Shown here one piece after another: positions 33,326-42,436 of a stretch of DNA of 64,000 nucleotides. The notes beneath the pieces are model-generated. The model had not been told where the DNA came from. It ran no database searches and saw only the letters and a list, made by a program, of their open reading frames with translations. The translations under genes were made by a program, and so were the position numbers. Every line of letters begins with the position of its first letter. The stretch's first letter is position 1. The stretch is from Actinomycetes bacterium (GTDB lineage Bacteria; Actinomycetota; Acidimicrobiia; Acidimicrobiales; RAAP-2), in contig JAJYWG010000254.1 of NCBI GenBank assembly GCA_021791615.1, forward strand, positions 1 through 64,000, written 5' to 3'.

Positions 33326-35898
33326 GCGAAGAGCCATGCCTGTTCTCGGGTGAGTTCCACTACTTCCGGGTCCCCCGCACAGCCTGGGCCGACCGTCTGG
33401 CGCAGATGGCCGACGCGGGATTGGACACCGCTTGCATCTACGTGCCGTGGAATTGGCACCAGCCTGACCCGGCGACGCTGGACTTGACGGGGCGTACCAT
33501 CCCCGAAAGGGATCTCCTCGGGGCGCTCGACGCCATCGCCAGCGCCGGTCTGCAGTGCATCTACCGTCCCGGACCGTTCATCACTGCCGAGTGGCGCAAC
33601 GGAGGGATCCCGGACTGGCTGCTCGACTCGGAACCGGCGATTCGAGCCCTCGACGCCAGCGGCTCGGTCAGCGACGGGGGCGGTTACCCGCTCATCACCT
33701 ATGCCCATCCGAGGTTCGTCGAAACCTCTCAGGCATGGCTCCGGACTGCTTGCGAGGCAATCGTCGATCGCTTGTGCGAGCACGGCGGTTTCATCAGCGC
33801 CGTCCAGCTCGATGACGAGCCTTCGTACTGGCAGAGCCTGGGTGACCCTTTCAGCTTGGACTACCACCCCCTTCTCGTGAGCCCGGTCGCAGGCGGCTCG
33901 CCCTGGGCGAAATTCCTCCTGGAACGCCACGGGTCCATGAGTGCAGTGGCATCGGCCCACGATCGCCCGGAATGGTCCCGGCCCGAGGACATCGAACCCC
34001 CACGCCAGCCCATGTCCGACGGGCGGGAGCTGGCCCGGTACCTGGACTGGCTGGACTTCAAGCTGGACCAGATCAACCGGTACGTCGCCATCTGCTACGA
34101 GACGGCAAGAGGGGCGGGGATGGTGGGCCGCCTCATGATGCTGTACCCCTATCTGAGCTCTCTCCAGGCCAAGAAGTTCTCCTCTTTCGCAGATCGCATG
34201 AACCTCGACCTCCACTTGACCGACGAGTGCTACCTCTCACTCATGGGGTCGTACGCAGGTGCCGAGGAAAAGATCGCGGCGGTCATCTCCACTCACGAGG
34301 CGTACCACCTGTGGCGCGGCGTCGATCACGGTCCACCGGTCGCCATGGAGATCCAGTCGTCAAACGCCAGCTATCTCCCACCTGGTGCCATGGAGCTTCT
34401 CTACGCCCTGACTGCGATCCGAGGCGTGCGCGGGATGAATTTCTACATGATGGTCGGAGGAAAGAACCCTCCTGGCTTCGAGAACGAGACGGGGTCGGAG
34501 TACGACATCTGTGCTCCGATCTCCGTCGAGGGCAAACGCCGCCCTCACTTCGACACCGTTGCCAAGATCGTCCGCGTGATGCGAACCATGGAGCCGGAGA
34601 TCCACGAGATGCGCCCGCTCATCGACGTCTCGATCGGGGTGCACCTGGACTATGACGCGGCCTCGATGGGGGGAGCTGCTCTGGCCCTCGACGCGTGGGG
34701 GCTCCAGACCCTGCTCCCCCAAGGTGAGATGGGGCTCTCGTCGTCAGCCGGGCTGCAGAGCCTCCTCGCCACCTCGAGCATCAGCTGGAACCTCGTCGAC
34801 ATCGCCGACAGGGCGAGCCCACTCGAAGCAGCACACCAATGCTGGGTTGGTTGCCTGGACTTCTTGGCTGCCCCGGTGCAGCAGCGGCTCGTCGACTACG
34901 CCGCCGGCGGCGGCCACTTGGTGCTCCTTCCGGCACTGCCCACGCGTGACGACACGATGGCACCCTGTGACGTGCTCGCTCGAGCTGTCTTCCCAGGCGG
35001 CAAGCTGCCTGCGTTCGCCGGATTTGCCGGGGGGATGTCAGGAACCGCTCTCGTGCGTGACGAGCTCGGTCGGACGATCGTCGGCATCGGGCGAGCCACC
35101 TCCTTCGACCTTCCAGCTGGCAGCGAAGCACTGGCGTTCTCTGCCGAGGACGGGCGTCCGTGCGCCTGCACTCAGCCCTTCGGGCAAGGCCGGATCACCT
35201 TCATCGGGTTCCGCTTGGGCTACGACCCCGATGGAGGACCCGGAGCTGCGGCGCTGTGCCGGCGCATCGTCGAATGGGACGGTACCTCCTGCGCAGTGTC
35301 CTCCTCAGACCCGCAGATCGCGGCGTTCGAGATGGCCGGCCCTTCGGGTGGGCTGGTCTGTGTCGTCAACCCGGTCGACGCTCCGGCCGCCACGCGCGCC
35401 ACCTACACCAGACCTTGTCCGTCACCTGCCGGCGCCCCCGTCGGAGCTGGCGAGCGCAGCGGCAGCGGTAGCACCGGCGAGCCCAACGGCAGCCGAGATG
35501 GCCGCAGCCAGAGCGCACTCGGGCACCGGACCCTCCCGGCGCTGCTGGACTCCATCTCCATGCCGGGTCGAGGAGCTCGGCTCCTGCCCGTCGAGGTCTC
35601 GCTCGGTGCCGCCGGGACCCTCGTACAAGCGACGGCAGAACTGATCGGCCGCCACCTCGACGACGGGCGAGGGACGATCACGCTCCTTCTTCACGTCACC
35701 CAGCCCGGTCTGGTCGAGCTGGTCGTGCGTGGAGCGATCGCCGGCGCACTTGCGACCACACCGGCGGGGTCGATCGCGGTGACAGGTGGATCGGTGGCGA
35801 TCGTCACCCCGGGGCCAGAGCCCGCCGAGACCACCGTGGTCATCCAGGCGAGCCGACCTGGATCGATCGAATGCCGGCTGACGTCCGATCGCGCTTGA
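33322..35898 (+). CDS. Glycoside hydrolase family 35-like protein (beta-galactosidase fold)
   Basis: Large protein of 858 residues; the start is an unusual TTG at 33322, with no better ATG or GTG nearby. The (beta/alpha)8 domain begins SGEFHYFRVPRTAW and shows CIYVPWNWHQP, RPGPFITAEWRNGGIPDWL, AVQLDDEPSYW with the likely acid/base Glu166, and AMEIQSSN with the likely nucleophile Glu343. In ordinary GH35 enzymes the first motif is ENEYG, so this is a divergent member. Residues about 430-620 resemble the following accessory domains; the final 250 residues contain a low-complexity linker (SSGSGSTGEPNG) and a beta-rich end. No signal peptide is visible, so it may be cytoplasmic. Confidence 0.78.
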   Translation: MSEEPCLFSGEFHYFRVPRTAWADRLAQMADAGLDTACIYVPWNWHQPDPATLDLTGRTIPERDLLGALDAIASAGLQCIYRPGPFITAEWRNGGIPDWLLDSEPAIRALDASGSVSDGGGYPLITYAHPRFVETSQAWLRTACEAIVDRLCEHGGFISAVQLDDEPSYWQSLGDPFSLDYHPLLVSPVAGGSPWAKFLLERHGSMSAVASAHDRPEWSRPEDIEPPRQPMSDGRELARYLDWLDFKLDQINRYVAICYETARGAGMVGRLMMLYPYLSSLQAKKFSSFADRMNLDLHLTDECYLSLMGSYAGAEEKIAAVISTHEAYHLWRGVDHGPPVAMEIQSSNASYLPPGAMELLYALTAIRGVRGMNFYMMVGGKNPPGFENETGSEYDICAPISVEGKRRPHFDTVAKIVRVMRTMEPEIHEMRPLIDVSIGVHLDYDAASMGGAALALDAWGLQTLLPQGEMGLSSSAGLQSLLATSSISWNLVDIADRASPLEAAHQCWVGCLDFLAAPVQQRLVDYAAGGGHLVLLPALPTRDDTMAPCDVLARAVFPGGKLPAFAGFAGGMSGTALVRDELGRTIVGIGRATSFDLPAGSEALAFSAEDGRPCACTQPFGQGRITFIGFRLGYDPDGGPGAAALCRRIVEWDGTSCAVSSSDPQIAAFEMAGPSGGLVCVVNPVDAPAATRATYTRPCPSPAGAPVGAGERSGSGSTGEPNGSRDGRSQSALGHRTLPALLDSISMPGRGARLLPVEVSLGAAGTLVQATAELIGRHLDDGRGTITLLLHVTQPGLVELVVRGAIAGALATTPAGSIAVTGGSVAIVTPGPEPAETTVVIQASRPGSIECRLTSDRA

Positions 35899-35935
35899 GC
35901 TCGTCCCGGCAACGCCCCGGGCAGGTTACGAGCTC
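35897..35935. terminator. Hairpin between convergent genes
   Basis: GAGCTCGT at 35897-35904 is complementary to ACGAGCTC at 35928-35935, with an inner CCCGG/CCGGG stem. The hairpin overlaps the last base pairs of the GH35 stop region and lies in the 75-bp gap before the convergent condensation gene. No T-run follows, so it is a possible GC-rich or bidirectional terminator. Confidence 0.45.
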
Positions 35936-35973
35936 GATGTCGCGCGGGTGGTCGAGAGGCTCTGCAGGCCGGA

Positions 35974-37317
35974 TCACACGCCCATCTGCGAGCGGAGCTC
36001 CCCTACGAGGGCGTCGAGGAGCTCGGGAGACGCTGACGCCGAGAGGAAGAAGAAGTTCCTCCCGCCTTCGCCGTCCGGAGTGCAATTCACCCGGAGGATG
36101 TCCCGGTTGCCCGTGTGGACCCGGAACCGCCGCTGGCGCACGCCGGCGAGATCGAGACCTTCTCGTTCGGCGAATAGGTAGAACCCGATCGTCGGCGGAG
36201 GCGGCACGTACCGGTCGAGGCCGACGGACTCGGCCTCCGCGAGCGGGGCGGGCACCACGCCGTGGGTCATCGCGGCCCGAAGGGCAGCCATCACCCTCGG
36301 TGAGACGTCCTCCAGCTTTTCACCAGGGTGGACTTCGGCACGCAGTCGGACCGGCCCGACGAAATTTCCGATCATCTTCCTGGTCACCGGCAAGCGGCGG
36401 CTCGACATCGCCGACGTCACCACGAAGTCCTCGGCGCCGGCCACCGCGCACAGCGCGATCTCCAGCCACGAGAGCACCACGACGTACGGCATCGTCGCCA
36501 GGGCTGGAGTTGCCCTGACAAGCCTATCCCATGTCGCTCCGGGCACGTTGAAAAACCGAGTGATGCTGCGATCGCCAGTCGCCGTCGGCCACTCCCCTGC
36601 AGCAGCTCTGGCCGGCAGCTCGCCTGCCCAGAATTGGCGAGCTCGCTCGAAGGCCGCAAAAGTCACCGGGTAGTCCAGGACGTATTGCAGGTAGCTCGTC
36701 TCGTCGGGCACGGGTAGCTCGGGGGCCGGCCGTCCCGCATGGGCGGCGTAGGCACGCGAGATCTCGGCCGCGACCAGCGTGCCCGAGTCCCCGTCCACCG
36801 CCGCCTCGGCCACCCAGACCGACAGCACGTGGGTCTTCGGGGCCACGACGTAGAGGGTGGCCTGGAGGCGCGCGTCGTCCCACGGTGAGAGGTCCTGGTA
36901 CTCGATCTCGACTGCTCGGACCGCGGTCGTGAGCGCTTCGAGCTTCGGCCGGTCGTCGAGCCGGACCACCCCGAGCACGCCGGGATGGAACGGCGTGACG
37001 ATCTGCTCGGGACCCTGCCCGCGGTCGAGGAAGCGCACGCGGAGCATTTCGTGCCGAGCGACGACGTCGTCGAGGGCGAGGGCGAGGGCGGACGCGTCGA
37101 GACGCCCGTTCAACTGGTAGATCCAGCTCATGAACTCGCGGCTGGGGTTGAAGCGCGACATCAACAGCGACGATCGCTGGGTAGGGGATGCAGGGGCTGC
37201 AGCCACCACATCGGCTGGCCGGCCGCCACCCTGGTCCGAACGGTTACCGACTCGGGGTCGACCGCCTGCTCGGGGGGGTTGGCGCGCCGACGAGCCGGGC
37301 GCGTCGACGTGGCTCAT
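35974..37317 (-). CDS. Stand-alone condensation-domain-like protein with altered HHxxxDG motif
   Basis: Protein of 447 residues from the ATG at 37317 (GTG at 37335 also open). The N-terminal 45 residues are low complexity. The rest follows the NRPS condensation/acyltransferase fold: LNGRLDASALALALDDVVARHEMLRVRF (residues about 70-97; landmarks LDASAL and RHEMLRVRF), a core VAEAAVDGDSG at 169-179, and GNFVGPVRLRAEV near 330. The active site HHxxxDG is A170-E-A-A-V-D-G176 here, so both histidines are absent, while DG is retained. It could be a structural or non-canonical acyltransferase. A leaderless promoter is likely (CAATAT six bases before ATG). It is divergent from the oxidoreductase at 37356. 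Confidence 0.68.
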   Translation of the reverse strand: MSHVDAPGSSARQPPRAGGRPRVGNRSDQGGGRPADVVAAAPASPTQRSSLLMSRFNPSREFMSWIYQLNGRLDASALALALDDVVARHEMLRVRFLDRGQGPEQIVTPFHPGVLGVVRLDDRPKLEALTTAVRAVEIEYQDLSPWDDARLQATLYVVAPKTHVLSVWVAEAAVDGDSGTLVAAEISRAYAAHAGRPAPELPVPDETSYLQYVLDYPVTFAAFERARQFWAGELPARAAAGEWPTATGDRSITRFFNVPGATWDRLVRATPALATMPYVVVLSWLEIALCAVAGAEDFVVTSAMSSRRLPVTRKMIGNFVGPVRLRAEVHPGEKLEDVSPRVMAALRAAMTHGVVPAPLAEAESVGLDRYVPPPPTIGFYLFAEREGLDLAGVRQRRFRVHTGNRDILRVNCTPDGEGGRNFFFLSASASPELLDALVGELRSQMGV

Positions 37318-37323
37318 GTCCCT

Positions 37324-37349
37324 ATATTGACCCACCGCACTACTACGCT
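37324..37349. promoter_or_regulatory. Back-to-back leaderless promoters
   Basis: In the 38-bp gap between starts, CAATAT on the minus strand (37329-37324) is six bases from the ATG at 37317, and TACGCT on the plus strand (37344-37349) is six bases from the ATG at 37356. Neither gene has a Shine-Dalgarno, so both may be leaderless. Confidence 0.5.
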
Positions 37350-37355
37350 CGCTCC

Positions 37356-38450
37356 ATGTCCTCTCCCACAGGCGTCATCCGCTACGGCATCATCGGCACC
37401 GGCATGATGGGCCTGGAGCACTTCCGGAACCTCGGCGCCGTCGACGGTGTCGAGGTGACGGCGATGGCCGACCCCGACGAAGGCTCGCGCCAGTCGGCGC
37501 GCTCGACAGCGGAGATGGCCGGCCGGCCGGTGCCTGAGATGTTCTCCGACCACCGTGAGCTCCTGGCGTCGGGGCTCTGCGACGCCGTGGTGGTGGCCAG
37601 CCCGAACATGACCCACGCCGCCGTCCTCCTCGACGTCTTGGCTGCCGGCATCCACGTGCTGGTGGAGAAGCCGCTGTGCACGACGGTGGCCGACTGCGAG
37701 AAAGTGGTCGCCGCCGCCGAAGACTTCGGGGGTGTCGCCTGGGTCGGGCTCGAGTACAGGTACATCCCTCCGGTCGCCGCGCTGATCGACCGGGTGAGAG
37801 ACGGTGTGGTGGGCGACCTCCGGATGATGGCCATCCGGGAGCACCGTTACCCGTTCCTGCCCAAAGTCGGGAACTGGAACCGCTTCAACCGCAACACGGG
37901 CGGGACGTTGGTGGAGAAGTGCTGCCACTTCTTCGACCTCATGAACCTGGTGATCGGACGTGACCCGGTCCGGGTGATGGCCTCAGGCGCCCAGGACGTG
38001 AACCATCTCGACGAGCGATACACAGGCGAGATGCCTGACATCATCGACAACGCCATGGTGATCGTCGAGTACGAGGGGAGCGCCCGCGCGTCGCTCGACC
38101 TGTGCATGTTCGCCGAGGCAAGCAGGAACCAGGAAGAGCTGAGCGTCGTGGGCGACCTCGGGAAGGTGGAGGCCTTCGTCCCGTCCGGCATCGTGCGGAC
38201 CGGTCAGCGGGCCCGCGGGCCATGGGGCGTCACCGAAGAGGTGCCGACCGACGACCGGATCCAGCACGAGGGGTTCCACCACGGCTCGAGCTATCTGGAG
38301 CACCTGGACTTCCTCAGCGCCATACGCAGCGGTACGCCGGCACAAGTGAGCCTTGCCGACGGCCTGCTGAGCGTGGCCGTCGGCGCGGCGGCGCAGCAAT
38401 CCATCGCCGAGCACAGGGCGGTCGAGATGTCCGAAGTCCTCGCAGGCTGA
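37356..38450 (+). CDS. Gfo/Idh/MocA family oxidoreductase
   Basis: NAD(P)-dependent oxidoreductase of 364 residues. The N-terminus RYGIIGTGMMGLEHFRNL is a Rossmann nucleotide motif, followed by the HVLVEKPLCTTVADCEKV block (EKP Lys) and the C-terminal beta-sheet domain with GGTLVEKCCHFFDLMNLVIG. Substrates of the family are sugars, inositols or bile-pigment-like compounds. It shares a promoter gap with the condensation-domain gene and is convergent with the LLM gene, 19 bp apart at the stops. The EKPL motif and the CCHFFD metal-free catalytic segment are typical. No Shine-Dalgarno is seen; a leaderless start fits. Confidence 0.88.
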   Translation: MSSPTGVIRYGIIGTGMMGLEHFRNLGAVDGVEVTAMADPDEGSRQSARSTAEMAGRPVPEMFSDHRELLASGLCDAVVVASPNMTHAAVLLDVLAAGIHVLVEKPLCTTVADCEKVVAAAEDFGGVAWVGLEYRYIPPVAALIDRVRDGVVGDLRMMAIREHRYPFLPKVGNWNRFNRNTGGTLVEKCCHFFDLMNLVIGRDPVRVMASGAQDVNHLDERYTGEMPDIIDNAMVIVEYEGSARASLDLCMFAEASRNQEELSVVGDLGKVEAFVPSGIVRTGQRARGPWGVTEEVPTDDRIQHEGFHHGSSYLEHLDFLSAIRSGTPAQVSLADGLLSVAVGAAAQQSIAEHRAVEMSEVLAG

Positions 38451-38469
38451 CGCACGGTCATCGGTCCGG

Positions 38470-39528
38470 TCACACGGTGAGTGGCGCGTGGTCGATGAGG
38501 GGGAGCACCAGCTCGCCGAAGCGGCGGCACTCGTCGATGTGGGGGTAGCCCGACAGGATGAACGCATCCATGCCCAGTTCGGCATAGCGGGAGAGCTTTG
38601 CGGCCACCTGCTCGGGATCGCCGACGAGCGCGGCACCGCAGCCTGACCGACCCCTGCCGATCCCGGTCCACAGGTGCTCCTCGACGTAGCCTTCGTCATC
38701 GGCTGCCGCCCGAAGCTCCCCCTGGCGACCCACGCCCGCCGATGCGGCGTCGAGTGAACGGTTCCGGATCGCTGCACCGGTATCGTCGTCGAGCATCGAG
38801 ACGAGATGGCGGGCCGCCTCTCGCGCCTCGGACTCGGTGCGGCGGACCACGACGTGCACCCGATAGCCGAAGCGCAGGGTGCGGCCGAGCGCGGCTGCCC
38901 GGCGGCGGAGATCGGCGACCACCGATGCCACCACGTCTTCGGTATCCGGCCACATGAGGTAGACGTCGGCTGCGGCGGCTGCCAGCTCTCGGGCCGGCTC
39001 CGACAGGCCGCCGAAATAGACCGGAGGGCAGCGTCCCGACACGGTGCTCAGCCGCGGCGGGTCGACCTCGACGTCGTACCACGAACCATGATGGTCGACA
39101 TGCTTGCCGTCCAGCAGGTCCCGGACGATCTGGAGCACCTCGCCGCTCCGGGCATAGCGCGGTGCCGAGTCGACTGCCTGCCCGGGCAGGTCGCTCGAGA
39201 TCGCGTTGATCGTGAGCCTCCCCCCGAGCAGCCGATCCAAGGTGGCGAGCTGGCGGGCCAGCTTGGGTGGCCACTCCTCGCCGCATCGAACAGCCACGAG
39301 GAGGCGAATCCGATCGAGGGTGGGGGCCACGGCCGCGGCAAACGCCAGCGTGTCGATCCCGAGCGTGTACCCCGACGGGAGCAGGATGTTGTCGAACCCC
39401 GACGACTGGGCCTGGTGGACGATGGCCGCGCAGTGCTCATAGCTCGACCGGAGCGCGGGGTCGGGCACGCCGAGGAGCTCGTAGTCGTCGTCGCAGAGCG
39501 CTGCGAACCAGCTCATCTCCACTGCCAC
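38470..39528 (-). CDS. LLM-class flavin/F420-dependent monooxygenase (SsuD-like)
   Basis: Luciferase-fold oxidoreductase of 352 residues, GTG at 39528; TACGAT (39541-39536) is seven bases upstream, suiting a leaderless start. Landmarks are SSYEHCAAIVHQAQSSGFDNILLPSGYTLG, LLVAVRCGEEWPPKLARQLATLDRLLGGRL, INAISSDLPG, and VYFGGLSEPARELAAAAADVYLMWPDT (each given in parts: GFDNILLPSG, LDRLLGGRL, GGLSEPA). These match the alkanesulfonate monooxygenase branch, which cleaves C-S bonds with FMNH2. The F420-dependent members of the class have the same fold, so the cofactor is not certain. It ends 20 bp from the convergent oxidoreductase. Confidence 0.85.
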   Translation of the reverse strand: MAVEMSWFAALCDDDYELLGVPDPALRSSYEHCAAIVHQAQSSGFDNILLPSGYTLGIDTLAFAAAVAPTLDRIRLLVAVRCGEEWPPKLARQLATLDRLLGGRLTINAISSDLPGQAVDSAPRYARSGEVLQIVRDLLDGKHVDHHGSWYDVEVDPPRLSTVSGRCPPVYFGGLSEPARELAAAAADVYLMWPDTEDVVASVVADLRRRAAALGRTLRFGYRVHVVVRRTESEAREAARHLVSMLDDDTGAAIRNRSLDAASAGVGRQGELRAAADDEGYVEEHLWTGIGRGRSGCGAALVGDPEQVAAKLSRYAELGMDAFILSGYPHIDECRRFGELVLPLIDHAPLTV

Positions 39529-39663
39529 CGTGCCGATCGTAGCGGTCGGCCCGTCCGATCCGTCGATCGGCCTTCGAGCTCTCCAGGACTGCGCGCCACC
39601 AGTGCTTCTAGGATCAGGGAAACCGGCGAACCGAGGTCCGGTCCCGAGAAGGGAGCGCGCGGC

Positions 39664-40032
39664 ATGGCCCGAACGGGAGCGGAGTACGAGGACAAGTGGA
39701 TCACGTGCACCGCCGAGGGCATCGAGGTGCGGGGCTACTACTTCCCGTGGGGCACCAAGCGCATCCGCTACTCCTCGGTCAAAGGTGTCGTACGAGTCGA
39801 GATGTCCTCCCTCCGGGGCAAGGAGAGGATCTGGGGTACCTCCAACCCGAGGTACTGGGCCAGCTTCGATCCCGGGCGCCCACGCAAGTCGGTGGCGTTC
39901 GTCTTCGACCTGGGTGCAATGGTCCGGCCGTTCGTCACGCCGGAAGACCCCGCGGCGTTCCAAGCCGCCGTCGCCGCTCACACCGGGCCGGTCAAATCCC
40001 CGCCCGAGGGTGCGCCGGGACCGGTTATCTGA
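39664..40032 (+). CDS. Small hypothetical protein, PH-like fold suspected
   Basis: Protein of 122 residues, ATG at 39664 with GAAGGGAG upstream. It has ITCTAEGIEVRGYYFPWGTKRIRYSSVKGV then RVEMSSLRGKERIWG and FDPGRPRKSVAFVFDLG, a strand-rich pattern with conserved Trp and Tyr that suggests a small PH-like or beta-barrel domain. Proteins of this kind are common in actinobacteria without a known function. It stands between the LLM gene (divergent) and the amidohydrolase operon. The last ten residues are Gly/Pro-rich. Confidence 0.6.
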   Translation: MARTGAEYEDKWITCTAEGIEVRGYYFPWGTKRIRYSSVKGVVRVEMSSLRGKERIWGTSNPRYWASFDPGRPRKSVAFVFDLGAMVRPFVTPEDPAAFQAAVAAHTGPVKSPPEGAPGPVI

Positions 40033-40154
40033 AGCACCGGGACGACGGCCGTCCACCGGGAACTCGGACCGGGCACCGTCGCACTGGGCACGGGAACACC
40101 GGGCACCGTCGCGTCGGGCACGGGCGCGACCCGCTCGGCGCCGCCTACAGTATG

Positions 40155-40168
40155 TGACACCGGCGTCA
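40155..40168. promoter_or_regulatory. Operator-like dyad TGACA-CCGG-CGTCA (site 5, one mismatch)
   Basis: 5-4-5 dyad with one mismatch, 46 bp upstream of the amidohydrolase start. The last CA of the dyad joins a TCATATCC stretch that may be a -10 element. Confidence 0.55.
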
Positions 40169-40214
40169 TATCCGGTCGCCCGGAGCACCGGTGTGAGCGG
40201 CGAAAGGAGCGGTG

Positions 40215-41510
40215 ATGCGCACGGAAGACATGATCTTGGTGAGCGTGGACGATCACGTCATCGAGCCCCCTGACATGTTCGACGGCCGCCTGCCGGCCAA
40301 GTACCAGGATCAAGCGCCAAAGCTCGTCCGCAGAGACGACGGGACCGACTTCTGGCACTACGACGGGAACGAGATCCCCAACGTGGGGCTGAACGCCGTG
40401 GTCGGCAGGCCACCCGAGGAGTACGGCATCGAGCCCACCTCGCTCACAGACATGCGCCGCGGGTGCTTCGACGTGCACGAGCGGGTCCGCGACATGAGCG
40501 CAAACGGCGTGCTCGGCTCGATGTGCTTCCCCTCCTTCCCCCAGTTCTGCGGGCAGCTCTTCGCCCGCCGGGAGGACAAGACAGAGGCGCTCGCGATGGT
40601 CCGGGCCTACAACGACTGGCACATCGAGGGTTGGTGCGGGGCAGAGCCCGGTCGATTCATCCCGCTCTCGATCCCGGCCATCTGGGACCCGGAGCTGGCG
40701 GCGGCCGAGGTCCGGCGCGTGGCGGCCGCGGGCTGCCACGCGGTCACGTTCTCGGAGAACCCCGAGAAGCTGGGATGGCCTTCCCTGCACAACTCCCATT
40801 GGGACCCCTTCTGGACCGCCTGCTCGGACGAAGGCACGGTGGTGTGCATGCACCTCGGCTCGTCGTCCCAGCTCGTGATGACCTCGGTCGAGGCGCCAAT
40901 CGACGTCATGATCAGCCTCCAGCCCATGAACATGGTCCAAGCCGCGGCCGACCTGCTGTGGTCACCGGTCCTCCGGCGCTACCCAGACCTCCGGTTCGCC
41001 CTCTCCGAAGGCGGGATCGGGTGGATCCCCTATGCCCTCGAGCGGATCGACTACGTGTACCAGCACCACCATGCCTGGACCGGGCAGGACTTCGGCGACA
41101 TGCTCCCGAGCCAGGTCTTCAAAGAGCGGATCATCACCTGTTTCATCGACGACGCGTTCGGGATCGCCAACCGCGACTACCTCAACGTGGACAACATCAC
41201 CTGGGAGTGCGACTACCCCCACTCCGACTCGACGTGGCCTCAGTCGCCCGAAGCCGCGATGAAGTACCTCGCCGACGTGCCCGATGAGGAGATCGACAAG
41301 ATCACCCACCTCAACGCCATGCGGCACTTCCGCTACGACCCGTTCTCCGTCCGCCCCCGCGAGCGCTGCACCGTGGGATCCCTGCGGGCCGAGGCAGCCG
41401 ACGTGGACACTCGCCCGGTGTCGAGGGCGCACGGTCGGACCGAGACCGAGGGGGGCATCGTGAGCCTGGCAACGGTCGCTCGCAAGCTCGGTACCGGATC
41501 GACAGGCTGA
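40215..41510 (+). CDS. Amidohydrolase-2 family protein
   Basis: Metal-dependent hydrolase/decarboxylase of 431 residues; the ATG at 40215 has AAAGGAG five bases upstream. Metal and active-site landmarks: SVDDHVIEPPDMFDGRLP at the N-terminus (DxH-type), HLGSSSQL near 210, SEGGIGWIPYALERIDY, and DYPHSDSTWPQSPEAA with the catalytic Asp. It is in the amidohydrolase-2 branch that includes ring-cleaving decarboxylases and hydratases of CoA esters. A crotonase starts four bases after its stop. A second, paralogous gene stands at 51832. The C-terminal 40 residues are not conserved between them. Confidence 0.88.
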   Translation: MRTEDMILVSVDDHVIEPPDMFDGRLPAKYQDQAPKLVRRDDGTDFWHYDGNEIPNVGLNAVVGRPPEEYGIEPTSLTDMRRGCFDVHERVRDMSANGVLGSMCFPSFPQFCGQLFARREDKTEALAMVRAYNDWHIEGWCGAEPGRFIPLSIPAIWDPELAAAEVRRVAAAGCHAVTFSENPEKLGWPSLHNSHWDPFWTACSDEGTVVCMHLGSSSQLVMTSVEAPIDVMISLQPMNMVQAAADLLWSPVLRRYPDLRFALSEGGIGWIPYALERIDYVYQHHHAWTGQDFGDMLPSQVFKERIITCFIDDAFGIANRDYLNVDNITWECDYPHSDSTWPQSPEAAMKYLADVPDEEIDKITHLNAMRHFRYDPFSVRPRERCTVGSLRAEAADVDTRPVSRAHGRTETEGGIVSLATVARKLGTGSTG

Positions 41511-41514
41511 TCCG

Positions 41515-42324
41515 ATGCCGGTGCACTACGAGCGCGGGGACGACCACGTCGTCCGGATCACCATCGACCGCCCCGAGGCGCGCAACTCCTTGGACATGGA
41601 GCACTTCTTCCAGCTCCGGACGGCCTGGGAGCGCTTCGGCGGCGAAGACGACGCCTGGGTGGCCATCGTTACGGGCGTCGGCGAGGACTTCTGTGTGGGC
41701 GCCGACCTCAAGACCTACATCCCCCAGATCACGGCACTCCAAAAGCAGATCGCCGCGGGAGAGACCCCCGACGTCGGCGGCTACCGTCTCGACGACGGCA
41801 TCAAAGCAGTGCTGCGGAACGTCGAGCTGTACAAGCCGATCATCGCCGCAGTGAACGGCACGTGCGTGGCCGGTGGGATGGAGATGCTGGGCGGCTGCGA
41901 CCTGCGCATTGCCTCGGAAGAGGCCACGTTCGGGGTGATGGAGCCCAAGCGAGGGCTCTTCGCCGGGGGTGGTACCACCGTCCGGCTTCCCCGTCAGGTT
42001 CCTTTCCCTGCAGCCATGGAGCTGCTCTTGTGCGCCGACCGGATCCCGGCGTCTCGAGCCCTGGCAATGGGGCTCTTGAACGAGGTCACCACCTCCGAGC
42101 TCCTCATGGAGCGAGCCGAGGACTACGCGAAGCGCATCACCGCGAACGGGCCGTTCGCCGTCCGCAAGACCAAGGAGTCGGTCCTGCGCGGGCTGGCCAC
42201 CGACATGCGAGAGGCCTACCGGATCGAGTCGGCGATCTCCAAAGAGGTGTTCTCCAGCGACGATGCGAAGGAGGGTCCGGCGGCGTTCGCCGAGAAGCGC
42301 CCGCCGGTGTGGCGCAACCGCTGA
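41515..42324 (+). CDS. Enoyl-CoA hydratase with both catalytic glutamates
   Basis: Crotonase of 269 residues starting four bases after the amidohydrolase stop, so they are cotranscribed. The acid/base pair of classical hydratases is conserved: Glu123 in AGGMEMLGGCDL and Glu143 in FGVMEPKRG. Oxyanion-hole segments FCVGADLKTY and GTCVAGGM are present. It should hydrate a trans-enoyl-CoA in the cytoplasm and is the best hydratase candidate of the three crotonases in the window. It is convergent with the Ltp2-like gene, 113 bp apart. Confidence 0.88.
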   Translation: MPVHYERGDDHVVRITIDRPEARNSLDMEHFFQLRTAWERFGGEDDAWVAIVTGVGEDFCVGADLKTYIPQITALQKQIAAGETPDVGGYRLDDGIKAVLRNVELYKPIIAAVNGTCVAGGMEMLGGCDLRIASEEATFGVMEPKRGLFAGGGTTVRLPRQVPFPAAMELLLCADRIPASRALAMGLLNEVTTSELLMERAEDYAKRITANGPFAVRKTKESVLRGLATDMREAYRIESAISKEVFSSDDAKEGPAAFAEKRPPVWRNR

Positions 42325-42377
42325 CTCCCAGCGAGGACCTCCGAGACGTACAGACTGGGGGCGCTGGCCCAGCCATC

Positions 42378-42410
42378 GAGTGGCGGGGCGACCCAGCGGA
42401 CCGGCCACTC
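42378..42410. terminator. Hairpin between convergent genes
   Basis: GAGTGGC (42378-42384) pairs with GCCACTC (42404-42410) with a 19-nt loop, between the convergent hydratase and Ltp2-like genes. No T-run, so a low-confidence terminator candidate. Confidence 0.35.
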
Positions 42411-42436
42411 AGCCGGCGGACCAGAAGATCAGAGGC

